A DNA stretch of 64,000 bases, taken from Myroides marinus. GTDB lineage: Bacteria; Bacteroidota; Bacteroidia; Flavobacteriales; Flavobacteriaceae. The stretch is taken from assembly GCF_900109075.1 (NCBI RefSeq), contig NZ_FNYS01000001.1:434001-498000 (forward strand). The letters run 5' to 3'. A program made the translations under genes and the position numbers. Of this stretch, positions 9,395 through 19,900 are shown piece by piece; position 1 is the stretch's first letter; every line of letters begins with the position of its first letter. Under the pieces are notes generated by a model, which saw only the letters and a list, made by a program, of their open reading frames with translations, had not been told where the DNA came from and did not search any database.

Positions 9395-10243
9395 TTAAAA
9401 AGACTTTAAAATATTCGCATCTATAACAATAATAAAGTTAGCCAAACCTAAATTATCATTTTCGAAATTAGCTACATCTGCACTCTCAACCATAGTAATA
9501 GTACTAACTTTAAGAGATGAATTGTATTGATTCAGATACCAAACGATACCTTCGAAATTATTACTGTGGTAAGATCCATTAAAATGTAAAAACAATTTAC
9601 CTGTTTTAAATTGCTTATTGATAAAATACCCCATTGTTGCATCTTTTATAGCTTGTGCTTTTGGTAGGTTCTCATCTTTATGATCTTCGAACATTGCCAT
9701 CATATTTTTGTACCCTGGCAAATTACCATCATAAGGAAAAGGTAATGGTGCTATCCACGCCTTTTCTTCTATACTTAACGTATCTAAAGCAGCTGTACCC
9801 TTTTTAAACAATAAACTAGCATATCTTCTTGGCACATTAGTAGCAATAAAATCAAGTTTATTGCTTTTAGCATACTCCACTAAAGGTCTGTAATCCGTCT
9901 TGTAATTATTCCACAGTCTAACATCTTTTCCAAACTGTTCTTCATTAATCTCTCCCCTAACATAACTAGTTAAACCTTCTTGATTATCTGCCTCAAACAT
10001 TTCAGCCCCTAACACTAATTCTTTCTTAGCTCCAAGGGATTGTGTAACTTGTAATTGAAGCCAGTGTCCTAATGAATTGTTATGAAATTCTCCAAAAAGG
10101 ACTACATCACTTTTAGACAAGCTCTTAACCATCTTTTCATAGCTAACTTTTTTTCCTTCTTTAGTATATATCTGATATGGTTCACCACTTTGACCGTAAG
10201 CCATTGAACAAAAAAGTGTAATTGCAGTAAGTATTTTTTTCAT
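9395..10243 (-). CDS. ChaN family haem-binding protein
   Basis: A 282-aa protein with an N-terminal signal peptide (MKKILTAITLFCSMAYGQ) and the ChaN/DUF399 fold. It has VVLFGEFHNNSLGHWLQL near residues 47-64 and HFNGSYHSNNFEGI near residue 220. Campylobacter ChaR/ChaN proteins bind two haems as dimers and are iron-regulated, so a haem acquisition or storage role in the envelope is inferred. It lacks an obvious lipobox, unlike several homologues, so it may be soluble in the periplasm. A TATCTTTG box lies upstream on the minus strand at 10264-10271. Confidence 0.82.
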   Translation of the reverse strand: MKKILTAITLFCSMAYGQSGEPYQIYTKEGKKVSYEKMVKSLSKSDVVLFGEFHNNSLGHWLQLQVTQSLGAKKELVLGAEMFEADNQEGLTSYVRGEINEEQFGKDVRLWNNYKTDYRPLVEYAKSNKLDFIATNVPRRYASLLFKKGTAALDTLSIEEKAWIAPLPFPYDGNLPGYKNMMAMFEDHKDENLPKAQAIKDATMGYFINKQFKTGKLFLHFNGSYHSNNFEGIVWYLNQYNSSLKVSTITMVESADVANFENDNLGLANFIIVIDANILKSF

Positions 10244-10341
10244 TGTTGTAAATATTAGTTGGGCAAAGATAAACTTTTCTATTATTTAGACTTGTTACAG
10301 ATAATATATAAGTACTATTTACTTATTAAAACTGTAAAAAG

Positions 10342-10372
10342 TTGGACTCGACAACACTAAACTTTAAATTTG
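10342..10372 (+). promoter_or_regulatory. Promoter of the alpha/beta hydrolase gene
   Basis: TTG (10342-10344), a 20-nt spacer, then TAAATTTG (10365-10372), a full match to the Bacteroidota consensus. The ATG at 10385 follows closely, so the leader is short. Confidence 0.75.
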
Positions 10373-10384
10373 CATCAAATTAAA

Positions 10385-11170
10385 ATGATGGGAACCACAA
10401 AAATTCTATATAAGAACACCAATATCTCTTACACAGAGAGAGGAAAAGGAAATACACTAGTCTTCTTACATGGCTTTTTAGAAGACAATACCATGTGGGA
10501 ATACTATCTTGATTATTTCGCACAAAAAAATAAAGTAATAGCTATTGACCTACTAGGACATGGAGATTCAGGATGCATAGGTTACATACACAGTATGGAA
10601 GATATGGCAGATATGGTATACGCCATTATTTCATCCTTAAAGATAAAAAAGTTAACACTTATTGGTCACTCTATGGGAGGTTACGTGTCATTAGCTTTTG
10701 GAGAGTTATATCCTGATTATGTCAAGAAAATTGTTCTTGTATCATCTTCAACAAGAGCTGACAGTGCAGATCGAAAAATAAATAGAGATAGAGCTTTAGA
10801 AGTAATAAAAAAGAACAGTGACTTGTTTGTAACGATGGCTATCAATAACACATTCTTAGCAGAGACAAGGATTACACATGCTAAAGAAGTAGAACACCAT
10901 CTAGAAATAGCATTAAAAACTCCAAAACAAGGAATAATAGCAGCTATAGAAGGAATGAAATCAAGAACTGACAGAGAAGTACTGCTTCACTTTGCTCCAT
11001 ATCCAATCAAAATGATAGTAGGAACATCAGATCCAGTAATATCTCCTCAAGAAATACAAAAAGAAATAGAAGGCACCGATACTGAAGTATTTGAAATAAA
11101 CTCAGGACATATGCCTCAGATAGAAGCCAAAGAAGAACTATTAGAAGCTTTAACCAATAGCCTAAAATAG
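10385..11170 (+). CDS. Alpha/beta-fold hydrolase
   Basis: A 261-aa cytoplasmic serine hydrolase. The oxyanion loop is FLHGFLEDN, the nucleophile elbow is GHSMGG (Ser), the acid is the Asp of VGTSDPVIS and the base is the His of NSGHMPQIEA, so the triad is complete. Closest recognisable relatives are BioH/MhpC/YbfF-type esterases; the substrate cannot be read from sequence. Starts at 10385 or 10388 are both possible (MMGTTK or MGTTK). A TTG at 10370 would lie inside the promoter -7 box, so it is not used. The gene ends in a bidirectional terminator. Confidence 0.88.
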   Translation: MMGTTKILYKNTNISYTERGKGNTLVFLHGFLEDNTMWEYYLDYFAQKNKVIAIDLLGHGDSGCIGYIHSMEDMADMVYAIISSLKIKKLTLIGHSMGGYVSLAFGELYPDYVKKIVLVSSSTRADSADRKINRDRALEVIKKNSDLFVTMAINNTFLAETRITHAKEVEHHLEIALKTPKQGIIAAIEGMKSRTDREVLLHFAPYPIKMIVGTSDPVISPQEIQKEIEGTDTEVFEINSGHMPQIEAKEELLEALTNSLK

Positions 11171-11200
11171 AAAAAGGAAAGCGTTGCTTTCCTTTTTCTA
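11168..11200. terminator. Bidirectional terminator
   Basis: A perfect 15-bp stem (11168-11182 with 11186-11200), GTT loop, A-rich and T-rich sides. It serves the hydrolase gene and the convergent nuclease gene. Confidence 0.92.
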
Positions 11201-11201
11201 T

Positions 11202-13967
11202 TTATAACTCATTTTCAATAAAGTCTATATCAGGATTAAGTATTTCTAATAACAAAGTCACTAACTCATCTTTAAATAATGCTAAAGTCTCTTGTGTTAT
11301 AGCATGATTAACATTATTTCTACCTTCATTAACTCCAAAGAATAAGAATCCCTCTTTTCTATTTTTAAACGAATAAATACCCGCCTCTACAGACTGCATA
11401 CTATCATTTTTAGTATACATCAAAGCATAACATAACAACTGTATAATCTTATCATTTTTAAGATCTAGGGTCAATCCTTCCCAATTACTTAACCTCACAT
11501 TAGTAGAAGCTACCTTTCCACTCTTATAATCAATAACACGAATAACCCCGTTGCGTTCTTCAATACGGTCCACAAATCCAAACAAATTAATAGGATAAGG
11601 CAATCTATCATCAACTAGAGTATACGTCAATTCTGTTTCAAGTTCTAATAGCAGAATATCATCACCTTCATTTAACTTTTCTAACTCACCTTCTAAGAAA
11701 TGATATACATTACGCTTTGCTACTTCAAAAGCAAGTAGATTCTTTCCTATCTTCTCCTTATCACTATTATATACTTCCTCGAACTGAGTTTGTACCTCTT
11801 CATCAGCCTTGCGTTGAATACTCTTAATTATATCTACTGTTAAGCGCGCACCTTTGTAAGGCTTATATAAATTCTCTAGAGAATTATGAATAATCGTCCC
11901 TAAAGTATTCAAAGCCACACTTTCTTCTACTTCTTCTACCTCTCTAATACGCAATATTCGCTGTAGATAAAACTGTATTGGATTACGCAGATAATTAGAT
12001 AATGCAGATGGAGAAAAACCTTTTGTCGTTGAGATTCTCTTCAACTCTTCTTGTAGTAGTTGAGATTTTGGTATTTGTATCAACTCATTAGCCTTCTCAG
12101 GCAAATCCGCAGAGTATGTGATATACTTAACATTGTGATTAGCTAACTGCTCTACCTCTAACTGAGTCAAAAATCTACTTTTCTCACCCGCATCCATTCC
12201 TTCTGATTGAGAATTGTATAAAAGATAAACATTCTTAGCTCTTAACAATAAATGGTAGAAGTGATAACTATAAATAGCGTCCTTCTCTTTATACGTTGGC
12301 AATCCTATTTCTCTCTTTACATCATACGGAATAAAAGAATTAATTGACTTTCCTGCAGGAAACTTACCTTCATTAACAGAAGTAACAATAACAGTGTCAA
12401 AGTCTAATACCCTACTTTCAAGAACTCCCATAATTTGCAATCCTTCTAAAGGCTCACCTTCAAAAGAAACTTCTGACATATCCATTACTTGTTTAAACAG
12501 GGAATACAATGTATCATAACTCTGTATAAACTGATAACGCTGGCAGTAAGACACTAATCTATTAAGCATTTGATAAGACGAATACAAAAACGTTTTACTA
12601 ATACGCTCACTATGTACTTCATCATTCAAGCTATTTTTAATTGCCAAAACAATCTCAATAAGATTCTGCAAGACTTCTACTGGTGTTAGCTCTTTCCAAG
12701 CTTTAAAAACAAGCCTTCTCAATGGATAAGTATCACTATCAATCCATTCCCCAAATCGCTTTAAGCTAAAGAAGCTAAGATTACGATCATTTATCTCTTT
12801 TATAACCTCATCTGGTGCAATTATTTGAGCTAACACAGGATTTGTCAACACATCCAATATCTCTTTGTAATACACAACATACTGCTTACCAGATCTACGA
12901 ATAGCCGATAAATGCAGTTTAAATATCTTATTCAACAAGATCTGTATAGGATTACTCTTTCCACTATACCCCATTGTAATATTCAGACTTGACACACTTG
13001 AAGGCAAGCTGTGTAAAACAGGTAATAGAAGATTTTCTTCTCCTAACACTATTGCTACTTTCTCTAATCTTGACGCCTCTTCTCCCAATCCTTCCACTAT
13101 CTGTCCTGCTATCTTAGCTTGACCAACACTCTTAGGCGTTTGTATAACTTGAATATTCTTCTCTTTTCCGAATTCATCAACCATCCATTCAAATGGATTA
13201 TACTGATAGTGAGTCCAATTTCGTTTTATTCTTCTTAAGAACAGACCAGCATCGTGATAAGGATCTTCAATAAAATGCTTATCTATATCCCAAAAAACTT
13301 TACCTCTTTTCTCTAATAGAAAATGCTGAATAATCTTTTCCTCAGCTGCATTGAGTGCATTAAAACCAGCGAAATAATAAACCTTATTATTTCTATTTAA
13401 AAACTCCTTATGAAGTTTCACAGCCTCCCTATAGATCATCCCTTGATAACCAACACGTTCTTCTAATAAAACTTCATAAAATCTTTTATAGTACACTGGT
13501 ATCTGCTCCCAAAAAGCTAAGTAGTTCTCTATCAAATCAGTCTTTTTTTCAGGATCTAAAGACCAGTGTTTGATATCTTCAATATTTTTCAAATATGAGA
13601 AAACATAATTTGGATCAAGTAGATATCGATCAACTTCATTAAAATCTCCTAACAACATATTTGCCCAACTCGCAAAATGATCAAAGTCTTGAGCGTTTGT
13701 TTGTTCTACCTCTTGATAAACAACATAAAACTTAAAGAGTAACTCGATTGAGTCAATTCCTCTAATCTTAGATATTTGCTGAATAAAGTCTTCAATATTA
13801 ATAATCTCTGGTGCAAAGACACTAGATCTATAATACTTCTTTAAATTTTCCAACAAGAAAACCTTAGCTCGTTTATTAGGTAAAACGATAACAAGGTTAT
13901 CCATAGAATCAGGAAAATCAGCACAAATTTGCGCACTCAGTTTATCTAAAAATGTATTTGAATTCAT
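11202..13967 (-). CDS. AddB-like PD-(D/E)XK nuclease subunit
   Basis: A 921-aa protein resembling the AddB/RecC-like half of a helicase-nuclease that processes double-strand breaks for recombination. It begins with an inactive helicase-like module (IVLPNKRAKVFLLENLKKYY; no Walker A lysine context). The C-terminal third has the PD-(D/E)XK nuclease domain: GTIIHNSLENLY, then the Asp/Lys pair in VIDYKSGKV, then a region positioned like the RecB-family QxxxY motif (IIQLLCYALMY). The likely partner is the UvrD-like gene at 16946-20095 on the same strand, separated by ompA and kbl. The AddB iron-sulfur cysteines are not obvious. Confidence 0.85.
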   Translation of the reverse strand: MNSNTFLDKLSAQICADFPDSMDNLVIVLPNKRAKVFLLENLKKYYRSSVFAPEIINIEDFIQQISKIRGIDSIELLFKFYVVYQEVEQTNAQDFDHFASWANMLLGDFNEVDRYLLDPNYVFSYLKNIEDIKHWSLDPEKKTDLIENYLAFWEQIPVYYKRFYEVLLEERVGYQGMIYREAVKLHKEFLNRNNKVYYFAGFNALNAAEEKIIQHFLLEKRGKVFWDIDKHFIEDPYHDAGLFLRRIKRNWTHYQYNPFEWMVDEFGKEKNIQVIQTPKSVGQAKIAGQIVEGLGEEASRLEKVAIVLGEENLLLPVLHSLPSSVSSLNITMGYSGKSNPIQILLNKIFKLHLSAIRRSGKQYVVYYKEILDVLTNPVLAQIIAPDEVIKEINDRNLSFFSLKRFGEWIDSDTYPLRRLVFKAWKELTPVEVLQNLIEIVLAIKNSLNDEVHSERISKTFLYSSYQMLNRLVSYCQRYQFIQSYDTLYSLFKQVMDMSEVSFEGEPLEGLQIMGVLESRVLDFDTVIVTSVNEGKFPAGKSINSFIPYDVKREIGLPTYKEKDAIYSYHFYHLLLRAKNVYLLYNSQSEGMDAGEKSRFLTQLEVEQLANHNVKYITYSADLPEKANELIQIPKSQLLQEELKRISTTKGFSPSALSNYLRNPIQFYLQRILRIREVEEVEESVALNTLGTIIHNSLENLYKPYKGARLTVDIIKSIQRKADEEVQTQFEEVYNSDKEKIGKNLLAFEVAKRNVYHFLEGELEKLNEGDDILLLELETELTYTLVDDRLPYPINLFGFVDRIEERNGVIRVIDYKSGKVASTNVRLSNWEGLTLDLKNDKIIQLLCYALMYTKNDSMQSVEAGIYSFKNRKEGFLFFGVNEGRNNVNHAITQETLALFKDELVTLLLEILNPDIDFIENEL

Positions 13968-13985
13968 AAGTGAAAGTTACAAAAA

Positions 13986-14013
13986 AAAACGCTCCGATTA
14001 CTCGAAGCGTTTT
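13986..14013 (-). terminator. Terminator downstream of the OmpA/TSP3 gene
   Basis: AAAACGCT (13986-13993) pairs with AGCGTTTT (14006-14013), with an inner CGA/TCG pair block, and a long A run on the plus strand gives the minus-strand transcript a U tract. Confidence 0.8.
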
Positions 14014-14038
14014 CTATAGATTGTATGTTTTAATTCAA

Positions 14039-15601
14039 TTATTTTGCTAATTGGATCTCAACACGTCTGTTTAACTCACGTCCTTTAACTGTTTTGTTAG
14101 AAGCGATTGGATCTTTAGATCCGTATCCTTTAGAAGTTAATCTAGAAGAATCGATTCCTTTTTCAATTAAGTAAACTTTTACAGCGTTAGCTCTGTTATC
14201 AGATAATGGTAAGTTAATTCTGTCAGAACCTGTACTGTCAGTATATCCAGCAATGTGGAAGTTAGCAGTTGGGTACTCTTTCATAATTTTCACCATGTTG
14301 TCTAACACTGAGTAAGAAGCATCTTGGAAAGTATATTTTCCAGTGTGGAATAATAATGTTTTTCCGTAATCGTTAAGCTGTTTTACTTGTTCAGCTTTGA
14401 TTTCTTTTACTTCAGGACATCCATTGTTAGAAGCTGGACCAGGTACATCTGGACATTTGTCTAAATGATCAGGCACTCCGTCTCCGTCTCTATCTGGCCA
14501 AGGACAACCTTTGTTTTCTTTTGGACCAGGAACTTCTGGACATTCGTCTTTATTATCTGGCACTCCATCTCCGTCTGTATCAGGACATCCGTTGAACTCA
14601 GCTAAACCAGGAACTTCTGGACATTCGTCTTTATTATCTGGAATACCATCTCCGTCTGTATCAGGACATCCGTTGAATTCTGGTAAACCAGGTACATCTG
14701 GACACTCATCTAAATGATCTGGAATACCGTCACCGTCAGTATCAGGACATCCGTTGAACTCAGCTAAACCAGGAACTTCTGGACATTCGTCTTTATTATC
14801 TGGAATACCATCTCCGTCTGTATCAGGACATCCGTTGAATTCTGGTAAACCAGGTACATCTGGACACTCATCTAAATGATCTGGAATACCGTCACCGTCA
14901 GTATCAGGACATCCGTTGAACTCAGCTAAACCAGGAACTTCTGGACATTCGTCATATTTGTCTAAGATTCCATCTCCATCAGTATCTTTTCCACCAAATT
15001 GGAAACGGATACCTGCGAAGTGTTGGATATGCGAAGCAACTCCTACGTCTGGTAATCTAGAATCAGAGAATGAATGTTTATAAGTAGATTGCACAGTTAA
15101 AGCAACGTTTTTAGTGAACCAGAAGTTTAATCCAGCTCCTCCGTTAACAGTTCCTTGACTAGCATCTCCCATAAAAGTATAACCTCCACCTACTAAGATA
15201 AATGGATCGATTACTTTAGATTTTAAAATTTCCTTGAAGCTGTATTTGATCTCAGCATCAATTCCATAATAAGTTAAGTCTCCTGGGTTGTATTTTAAAT
15301 ACCCTTCTGAAGCAGGAGCGATAAATTTGTCAATTTTGTTAACTGACCCTACTAAACCAATAGAAAATCCATCTCCTAAGTATCTAGCTACGTTTAAGTA
15401 TGATACTGATGGTAGAATATTCCAATCACTAGTTTTGAAATACCCTCCCATTCTGTTTGAGAAGTTACTAGTTGTACTAACTTTTGTGTTAACAGCGTTA
15501 GCTCCAACCGTTACAGCCCAAGGATGATCAGCGTCTTGCGCTTGAGCTGAAAGCCCTGCACAAAGTACTGCTGCTGCAAATAATTTGTTGAAATGTTTCA
15601 T
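14039..15601 (-). CDS. OmpA family protein with thrombospondin type 3 repeats
   Basis: A 520-aa outer-membrane protein. It has a signal peptide ending in SAQAQD and an N-terminal beta-barrel to about residue 203. Seven 27-residue calcium-binding thrombospondin type 3 repeats of the form [19 protein letters not shown] follow, roughly residues 204-397. The C-terminal OmpA peptidoglycan-binding domain contains [20 protein letters not shown]. It anchors the outer membrane to peptidoglycan with a Ca2+-stiffened linker. The frame is open upstream, but ATG 15599-15601 ([12 protein letters not shown]) starts the signal peptide and lies just after a strong promoter. The repeat DNA contains an exact 162-bp tandem duplication. 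Confidence 0.93.
   Translation of the reverse strand: MKHFNKLFAAAVLCAGLSAQAQDADHPWAVTVGANAVNTKVSTTSNFSNRMGGYFKTSDWNILPSVSYLNVARYLGDGFSIGLVGSVNKIDKFIAPASEGYLKYNPGDLTYYGIDAEIKYSFKEILKSKVIDPFILVGGGYTFMGDASQGTVNGGAGLNFWFTKNVALTVQSTYKHSFSDSRLPDVGVASHIQHFAGIRFQFGGKDTDGDGILDKYDECPEVPGLAEFNGCPDTDGDGIPDHLDECPDVPGLPEFNGCPDTDGDGIPDNKDECPEVPGLAEFNGCPDTDGDGIPDHLDECPDVPGLPEFNGCPDTDGDGIPDNKDECPEVPGLAEFNGCPDTDGDGVPDNKDECPEVPGPKENKGCPWPDRDGDGVPDHLDKCPDVPGPASNNGCPEVKEIKAEQVKQLNDYGKTLLFHTGKYTFQDASYSVLDNMVKIMKEYPTANFHIAGYTDSTGSDRINLPLSDNRANAVKVYLIEKGIDSSRLTSKGYGSKDPIASNKTVKGRELNRRVEIQLAK
14577..14953. repeat. Exact 162-bp tandem duplication plus third partial copy
   Basis: Positions 14577-14738 and 14739-14900 read identically by eye. 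The first 53 nt recur at 14901-14953. One unit encodes two 27-residue TSP3 repeats (54 aa), so copy changes keep the reading frame. Confidence 0.9.
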
Positions 15602-15634
15602 AACTTTTATTTTTACTTTACCGTAATAATCTAG

Positions 15635-15666
15635 CAAAAGTACAATTCTCAATCAAGATTTACAAA
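15635..15666 (-). promoter_or_regulatory. Promoter of the OmpA/TSP3 gene
   Basis: On the minus strand TTTG (15663-15666), 20 nt, then TACTTTTG (15635-15642). This is a full Bacteroidota consensus 34 nt before the chosen ATG and supports that start. Confidence 0.8.
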
Positions 15667-15712
15667 AAATTTCGTTAAGAATCGTCCTTTTTATTGAAAA
15701 TTGTTTTTTTAA

Positions 15713-16906
15713 TTAGATAACTTTTAACTCTTTACCAACTTCTGTGAAGGCTGCGATAGTTTTATCCAAATGCTCTTGAGTATGTGCAGCAGATAATTGT
15801 ACACGTATTCTAGCTTTACCTTGTGGAACAACAGGATAGAAGAATCCAGTCACATAAACACCTTTTTCTAATAAACGATCTGCCATTACTTGAGATAATT
15901 TTGCATCGTATAACATTACTGGAACGATAGCAGAATCTCCATCTATGAAATCAAAACCTGCTTTTTTCAATCCTGCTTTAAAGTAATTTGTATTCCACTC
16001 TAATTTATCTCTTAAAGAAGTGTCATTCTGAAGTAATTCAAATACTTTGATAGAAGCCCCAACGATCATTGGCGCTAAAGAGTTAGAGAATAAATATGGT
16101 CTAGAACGTTGTCTTAACAACTCGATAATTTCTTTTTTACCTGTTGTATATCCACCCATTGCTCCTCCTAAAGCTTTTCCTAATGTTCCTGTGATAATAT
16201 CTACACGTCCCATTACATTTTTAGCTTCTAAAGTACCTTTTCCTGTTGCACCAATAAATCCAGCAGCATGACATTCATCCACCATTACTAATGCATCATA
16301 TTTATCAGCAAGATCACATATCTTATCTAATGGCGCTACTAATCCGTCCATAGAGAATACACCATCTGTAACGATAATTTTAAAACGGTGTCCAGCTTCA
16401 TTCGCTTTGATTAATTGCTCTTCTAAGTCTGCCATATTGTTATTTTCATAACGGTAACGAGCAGCTTTACACAATCTTACCCCATCAATAATAGATGCGT
16501 GGTTTAAACTATCTGAAATAATAGCATCTTCTGCCCCTAATAATGGCTCAAATACACCACCATTAGCATCAAAAGCAGCAGCATATAAAATAGTATCTTC
16601 AGTACCGTAAAAATCAGCAATAGTTGATTCTAATTTCTTGTGAATATCTTGTGTACCACAAATAAAACGAACCGAAGACATACCAAATCCGTGTGTATCT
16701 AAAGCCTCTTTTGCTGCTTTAATAACTTCTGGATGTGATGATAACCCTAAATAGTTATTTGCACAAAAATTTAAAACTTTATCACCTGTTGATACTGTGA
16801 TTTCCGCTCCTTGTGGAGAAGTAATAATTCGCTCTTTTTTAAAAAGTCCATTATCTTCTATCGTCTTCAATTCATTCTGAAGATAATCTTTAATCTTTCC
16901 GTACAT
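15713..16906 (-). CDS. kbl: Glycine C-acetyltransferase (2-amino-3-ketobutyrate CoA ligase)
   Basis: A 397-aa PLP enzyme of the alpha-oxoamine synthase family that cleaves 2-amino-3-oxobutyrate with CoA to glycine and acetyl-CoA in threonine breakdown. Features: the N-terminal FCANNYLG block, [19 protein letters not shown], the PLP-lysine motif [14 protein letters not shown], and SNSLAP. Length equals E. coli Kbl (398 aa). No threonine dehydrogenase gene lies next to it. 8-amino-7-oxononanoate synthase (BioF) and 5-aminolevulinate synthase are relatives, but the SxALxGxxG-type details and length favour Kbl. A TACATTTG box lies upstream on the minus strand at 16949-16956. Confidence 0.93.
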   Translation of the reverse strand: MYGKIKDYLQNELKTIEDNGLFKKERIITSPQGAEITVSTGDKVLNFCANNYLGLSSHPEVIKAAKEALDTHGFGMSSVRFICGTQDIHKKLESTIADFYGTEDTILYAAAFDANGGVFEPLLGAEDAIISDSLNHASIIDGVRLCKAARYRYENNNMADLEEQLIKANEAGHRFKIIVTDGVFSMDGLVAPLDKICDLADKYDALVMVDECHAAGFIGATGKGTLEAKNVMGRVDIITGTLGKALGGAMGGYTTGKKEIIELLRQRSRPYLFSNSLAPMIVGASIKVFELLQNDTSLRDKLEWNTNYFKAGLKKAGFDFIDGDSAIVPVMLYDAKLSQVMADRLLEKGVYVTGFFYPVVPQGKARIRVQLSAAHTQEHLDKTIAAFTEVGKELKVI

Positions 16907-16945
16907 ATTATATATTTTAGCTTTTAAACGTTTTATACATTTATC

Positions 16946-19900
16946 TTACAAATGTATCATATTTAAGTTCTCTCCTGTATACAACAAGACCATTTTAACG
17001 ACTTGATACCCCATTTCCTCTAGAGATGCCCCATAAGCCTTCACCTGTTCTTTATATTTCTCTTCTTCCTTTCCTGTTTTATAGTCTAGGACATAAGCCT
17101 CTTTTCCTCTCACTACCACCCTATCAGGAATAGTATTACGTTGATAAGGACCAATAATTACTCGTTCATTAAACACGATGTTATCCTCTCTAAAGAAAAT
17201 TTCTAAATCAGGATGATTAACTATTCGTTGAATAATCTCTTCGAAGCTTTCTTTTACATCCTCCTGAATCAATCCTTTTTCAAGACCTTCATTTACTACA
17301 GCCTTTACATCTCTGTGATCCTGTATAAATGACATCAACTTGTGTACCAAATTTCCGTATTCTATCGCACGCTGATTATGAGAATCCCACATCAATGCCT
17401 CGCGCTGAGCTATCTTTATTGCCTCAAAGTCCAGTACAGACTTCACAGGTAAAATCATTTTATTTAGCTCATCACTATCTATTTCTACCCTCTTAGATAC
17501 GCGTTCTTTTACACCAAATTCGTAGACTAAATCCACATCATTATACAATCCTTCTGCAAATAAAAACTCTAAGAAGAACTTCGAAAGGTTATTTTTAAAC
17601 TCTCCTTTAGCAGTCACATTCTTATAACTAATAACATATAACTGCTCTTCAGCACGAGTTAAAGCTACGTAGAGCACATTCACATTATCCAGCAGCATCT
17701 CTTGTTCTTTTTTCTCATAAAGTTGCTGAGCATATTCACCATACTCTACTACTTCCTTCTTAGAATCTACCAGTGCTTTCGGAAAAACTATTTGATCTTT
17801 ATCAGTTTCGACATTTACCCAAAGTTTATCACGACTAGGTCTTGTAAAATCTTCTTCTGCAAATGGAAATATAACTACTGGAAACTCTAGTCCTTTAGAC
17901 TTATGAATAGTCATTATCTGTACAGCATTACGCCCTTCTGGCGTAGGAATACTAAACTTGTGATAATTTGTATTCCAGTAATCTAAGAAGTCACTTATAC
18001 CAAATTGATTTTTTAATGACTTTTCTAAAACCAAATCCAAGAAATACAACACATAAGAATTAGCTCCCTTGTCTGGTAAGAACGCCAATACAATAGCTTC
18101 TACTGCATCGTATAGCGACTTAGAACGACATGCTTCAAAAGATATTGGTACACCATTATCCACCAGCCAAGATTCAAACTCTTTTTCTGTCTCAAAAGAC
18201 AACCCTTCTTTTATAAAATCATGTTTTGTTGTTAGATCATCGCGCTTATTACTCACATAATAAAGCAACATCATCTTAGCCTCTAGATCTCTTTCAGTTT
18301 TTAAAAACTTAAGAACATTGATAATTAAACGTACCTCGCTAGCATTGTTAATCAATAGTGAATCAGAAGACAATATCTCCAGTCCATTCTCAGTCAAAAA
18401 ATTAGCTAACAATACTCCATGATCACGCTTTCTAGTCAAGATGACAATATCTTTTAACTCAAAGCCCTGTTCCAATGCTTGATGAATTGCATCCAAAGTA
18501 GCATTAGCATACTGCATATCTTTAGCTTCTGCCTCCTCACCTTCTTCTTTCTTTAAGAAAGTAATATTGACATATCCACCAGTCTTACTATTAACCTCCT
18601 GGTGACTGTTATTTTCATATAAATCCTTGTAATCCTCATTCACAAAATTGCGAGAAACATCCTTAAAGAATCTATTATTAAAGTTAATTACCTCTGCATA
18701 ACTTCTGTAGTTTCTCCCTAAGTTGATTGTTTGTTTATCAGGATTTGAGAACGGGTTTTCTTCTTTACTCAATGCGATAAATTGTTCCGCCTTTCCACCT
18801 CTCCATCGATAAATAGATTGTTTAGGGTCCCCTACGATCATCAGACTTCCTTTAGTCCCTGTAAGATCTTCTCCTGCTAGAGCATTATCTATTAATGGTA
18901 CTAAGTTTTGCCACTGCATCTCTGAAGTATCTTGAAACTCATCAATAAAAAAATGATGATAACGCTCTCCTAGACGTTCATAAATAAACGGCGCAGGTTG
19001 ATTCTGTATCTCATTATGGATAATCGCATTAAATTGAGTAATAGAAAGTATATTCTGTTCCTCCTGTATCTTATCCATTTCTTGACCGATAGTGCTCAAT
19101 AAAGAAAGTGGAGTTAAATTCTTCAAGAATGCCTTATAAAAAGCACGTCGAGAGTACATCTCATAAATCTGTCCGAGTACTTTCAAAAACTCAGGTATAA
19201 ATCCTTCTATTAAGTCCCTATCCTTTGCTGCTTTAAGCAATTGTACATCGTCAAATTCTAGATACTTTCTGTCTTGAGCGCTATCGTTGTCTGCAATAAT
19301 ATTTTCAATATGACGAATAAATGTACCCCTAGAGAACGATTTAGGATCCATCCCATTCTGTTGTATCACTAAAGCAATTTGCTTTCCTAATTCAACTGTC
19401 TCTGTACCAATTCTCCTAATTTCACTTCTTAAGAAATCTCTTACTTTGACAAAATCCTCAAGCGTATGTTCAGCAAACAAAGCTATCTCTTCTCTGTTAT
19501 TTTCATTTAATAGTAACGACCCTACATCTTTTAACTCCCTCGTGATATCCCAACTCTTATCGTTATCCGCTTTATCTAAAGAGAAGTCAATTAATAAGTC
19601 TGTCAACTCACTATCCACACCAGCCTTCGCAATTACAGCATCTACCGCTTCTTGCAATAACTCATCAGAATCCAAAGAAACCTCAAAGGTCATTGGCAAA
19701 TCCAAATCGAATGCAAACGAACGGATAACCTTATGCGTAAACTTATCTATAGTAGATATATCAAAAGAAGCATAGTTATGAATAATACTTCGAATGATAC
19801 GTCCAGCCTTAGCTTGTATAAATTCCTTACTCAATTCTGTATCCTCTTGTACTTGATTAAAGATACTCTCATACTTTGGATCTAGCGTCTCTTTAGAGAA

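Noticed and set aside
14511-14717. Plus-strand open frame with [11 protein letters not shown]-type repeats
   Set aside because: It is the antisense shadow of the TSP3-encoding repeats in the OmpA gene.
14577-14953. CRISPR array
   Set aside because: Repeats are in-frame coding units without spacers; no cas genes nearby.
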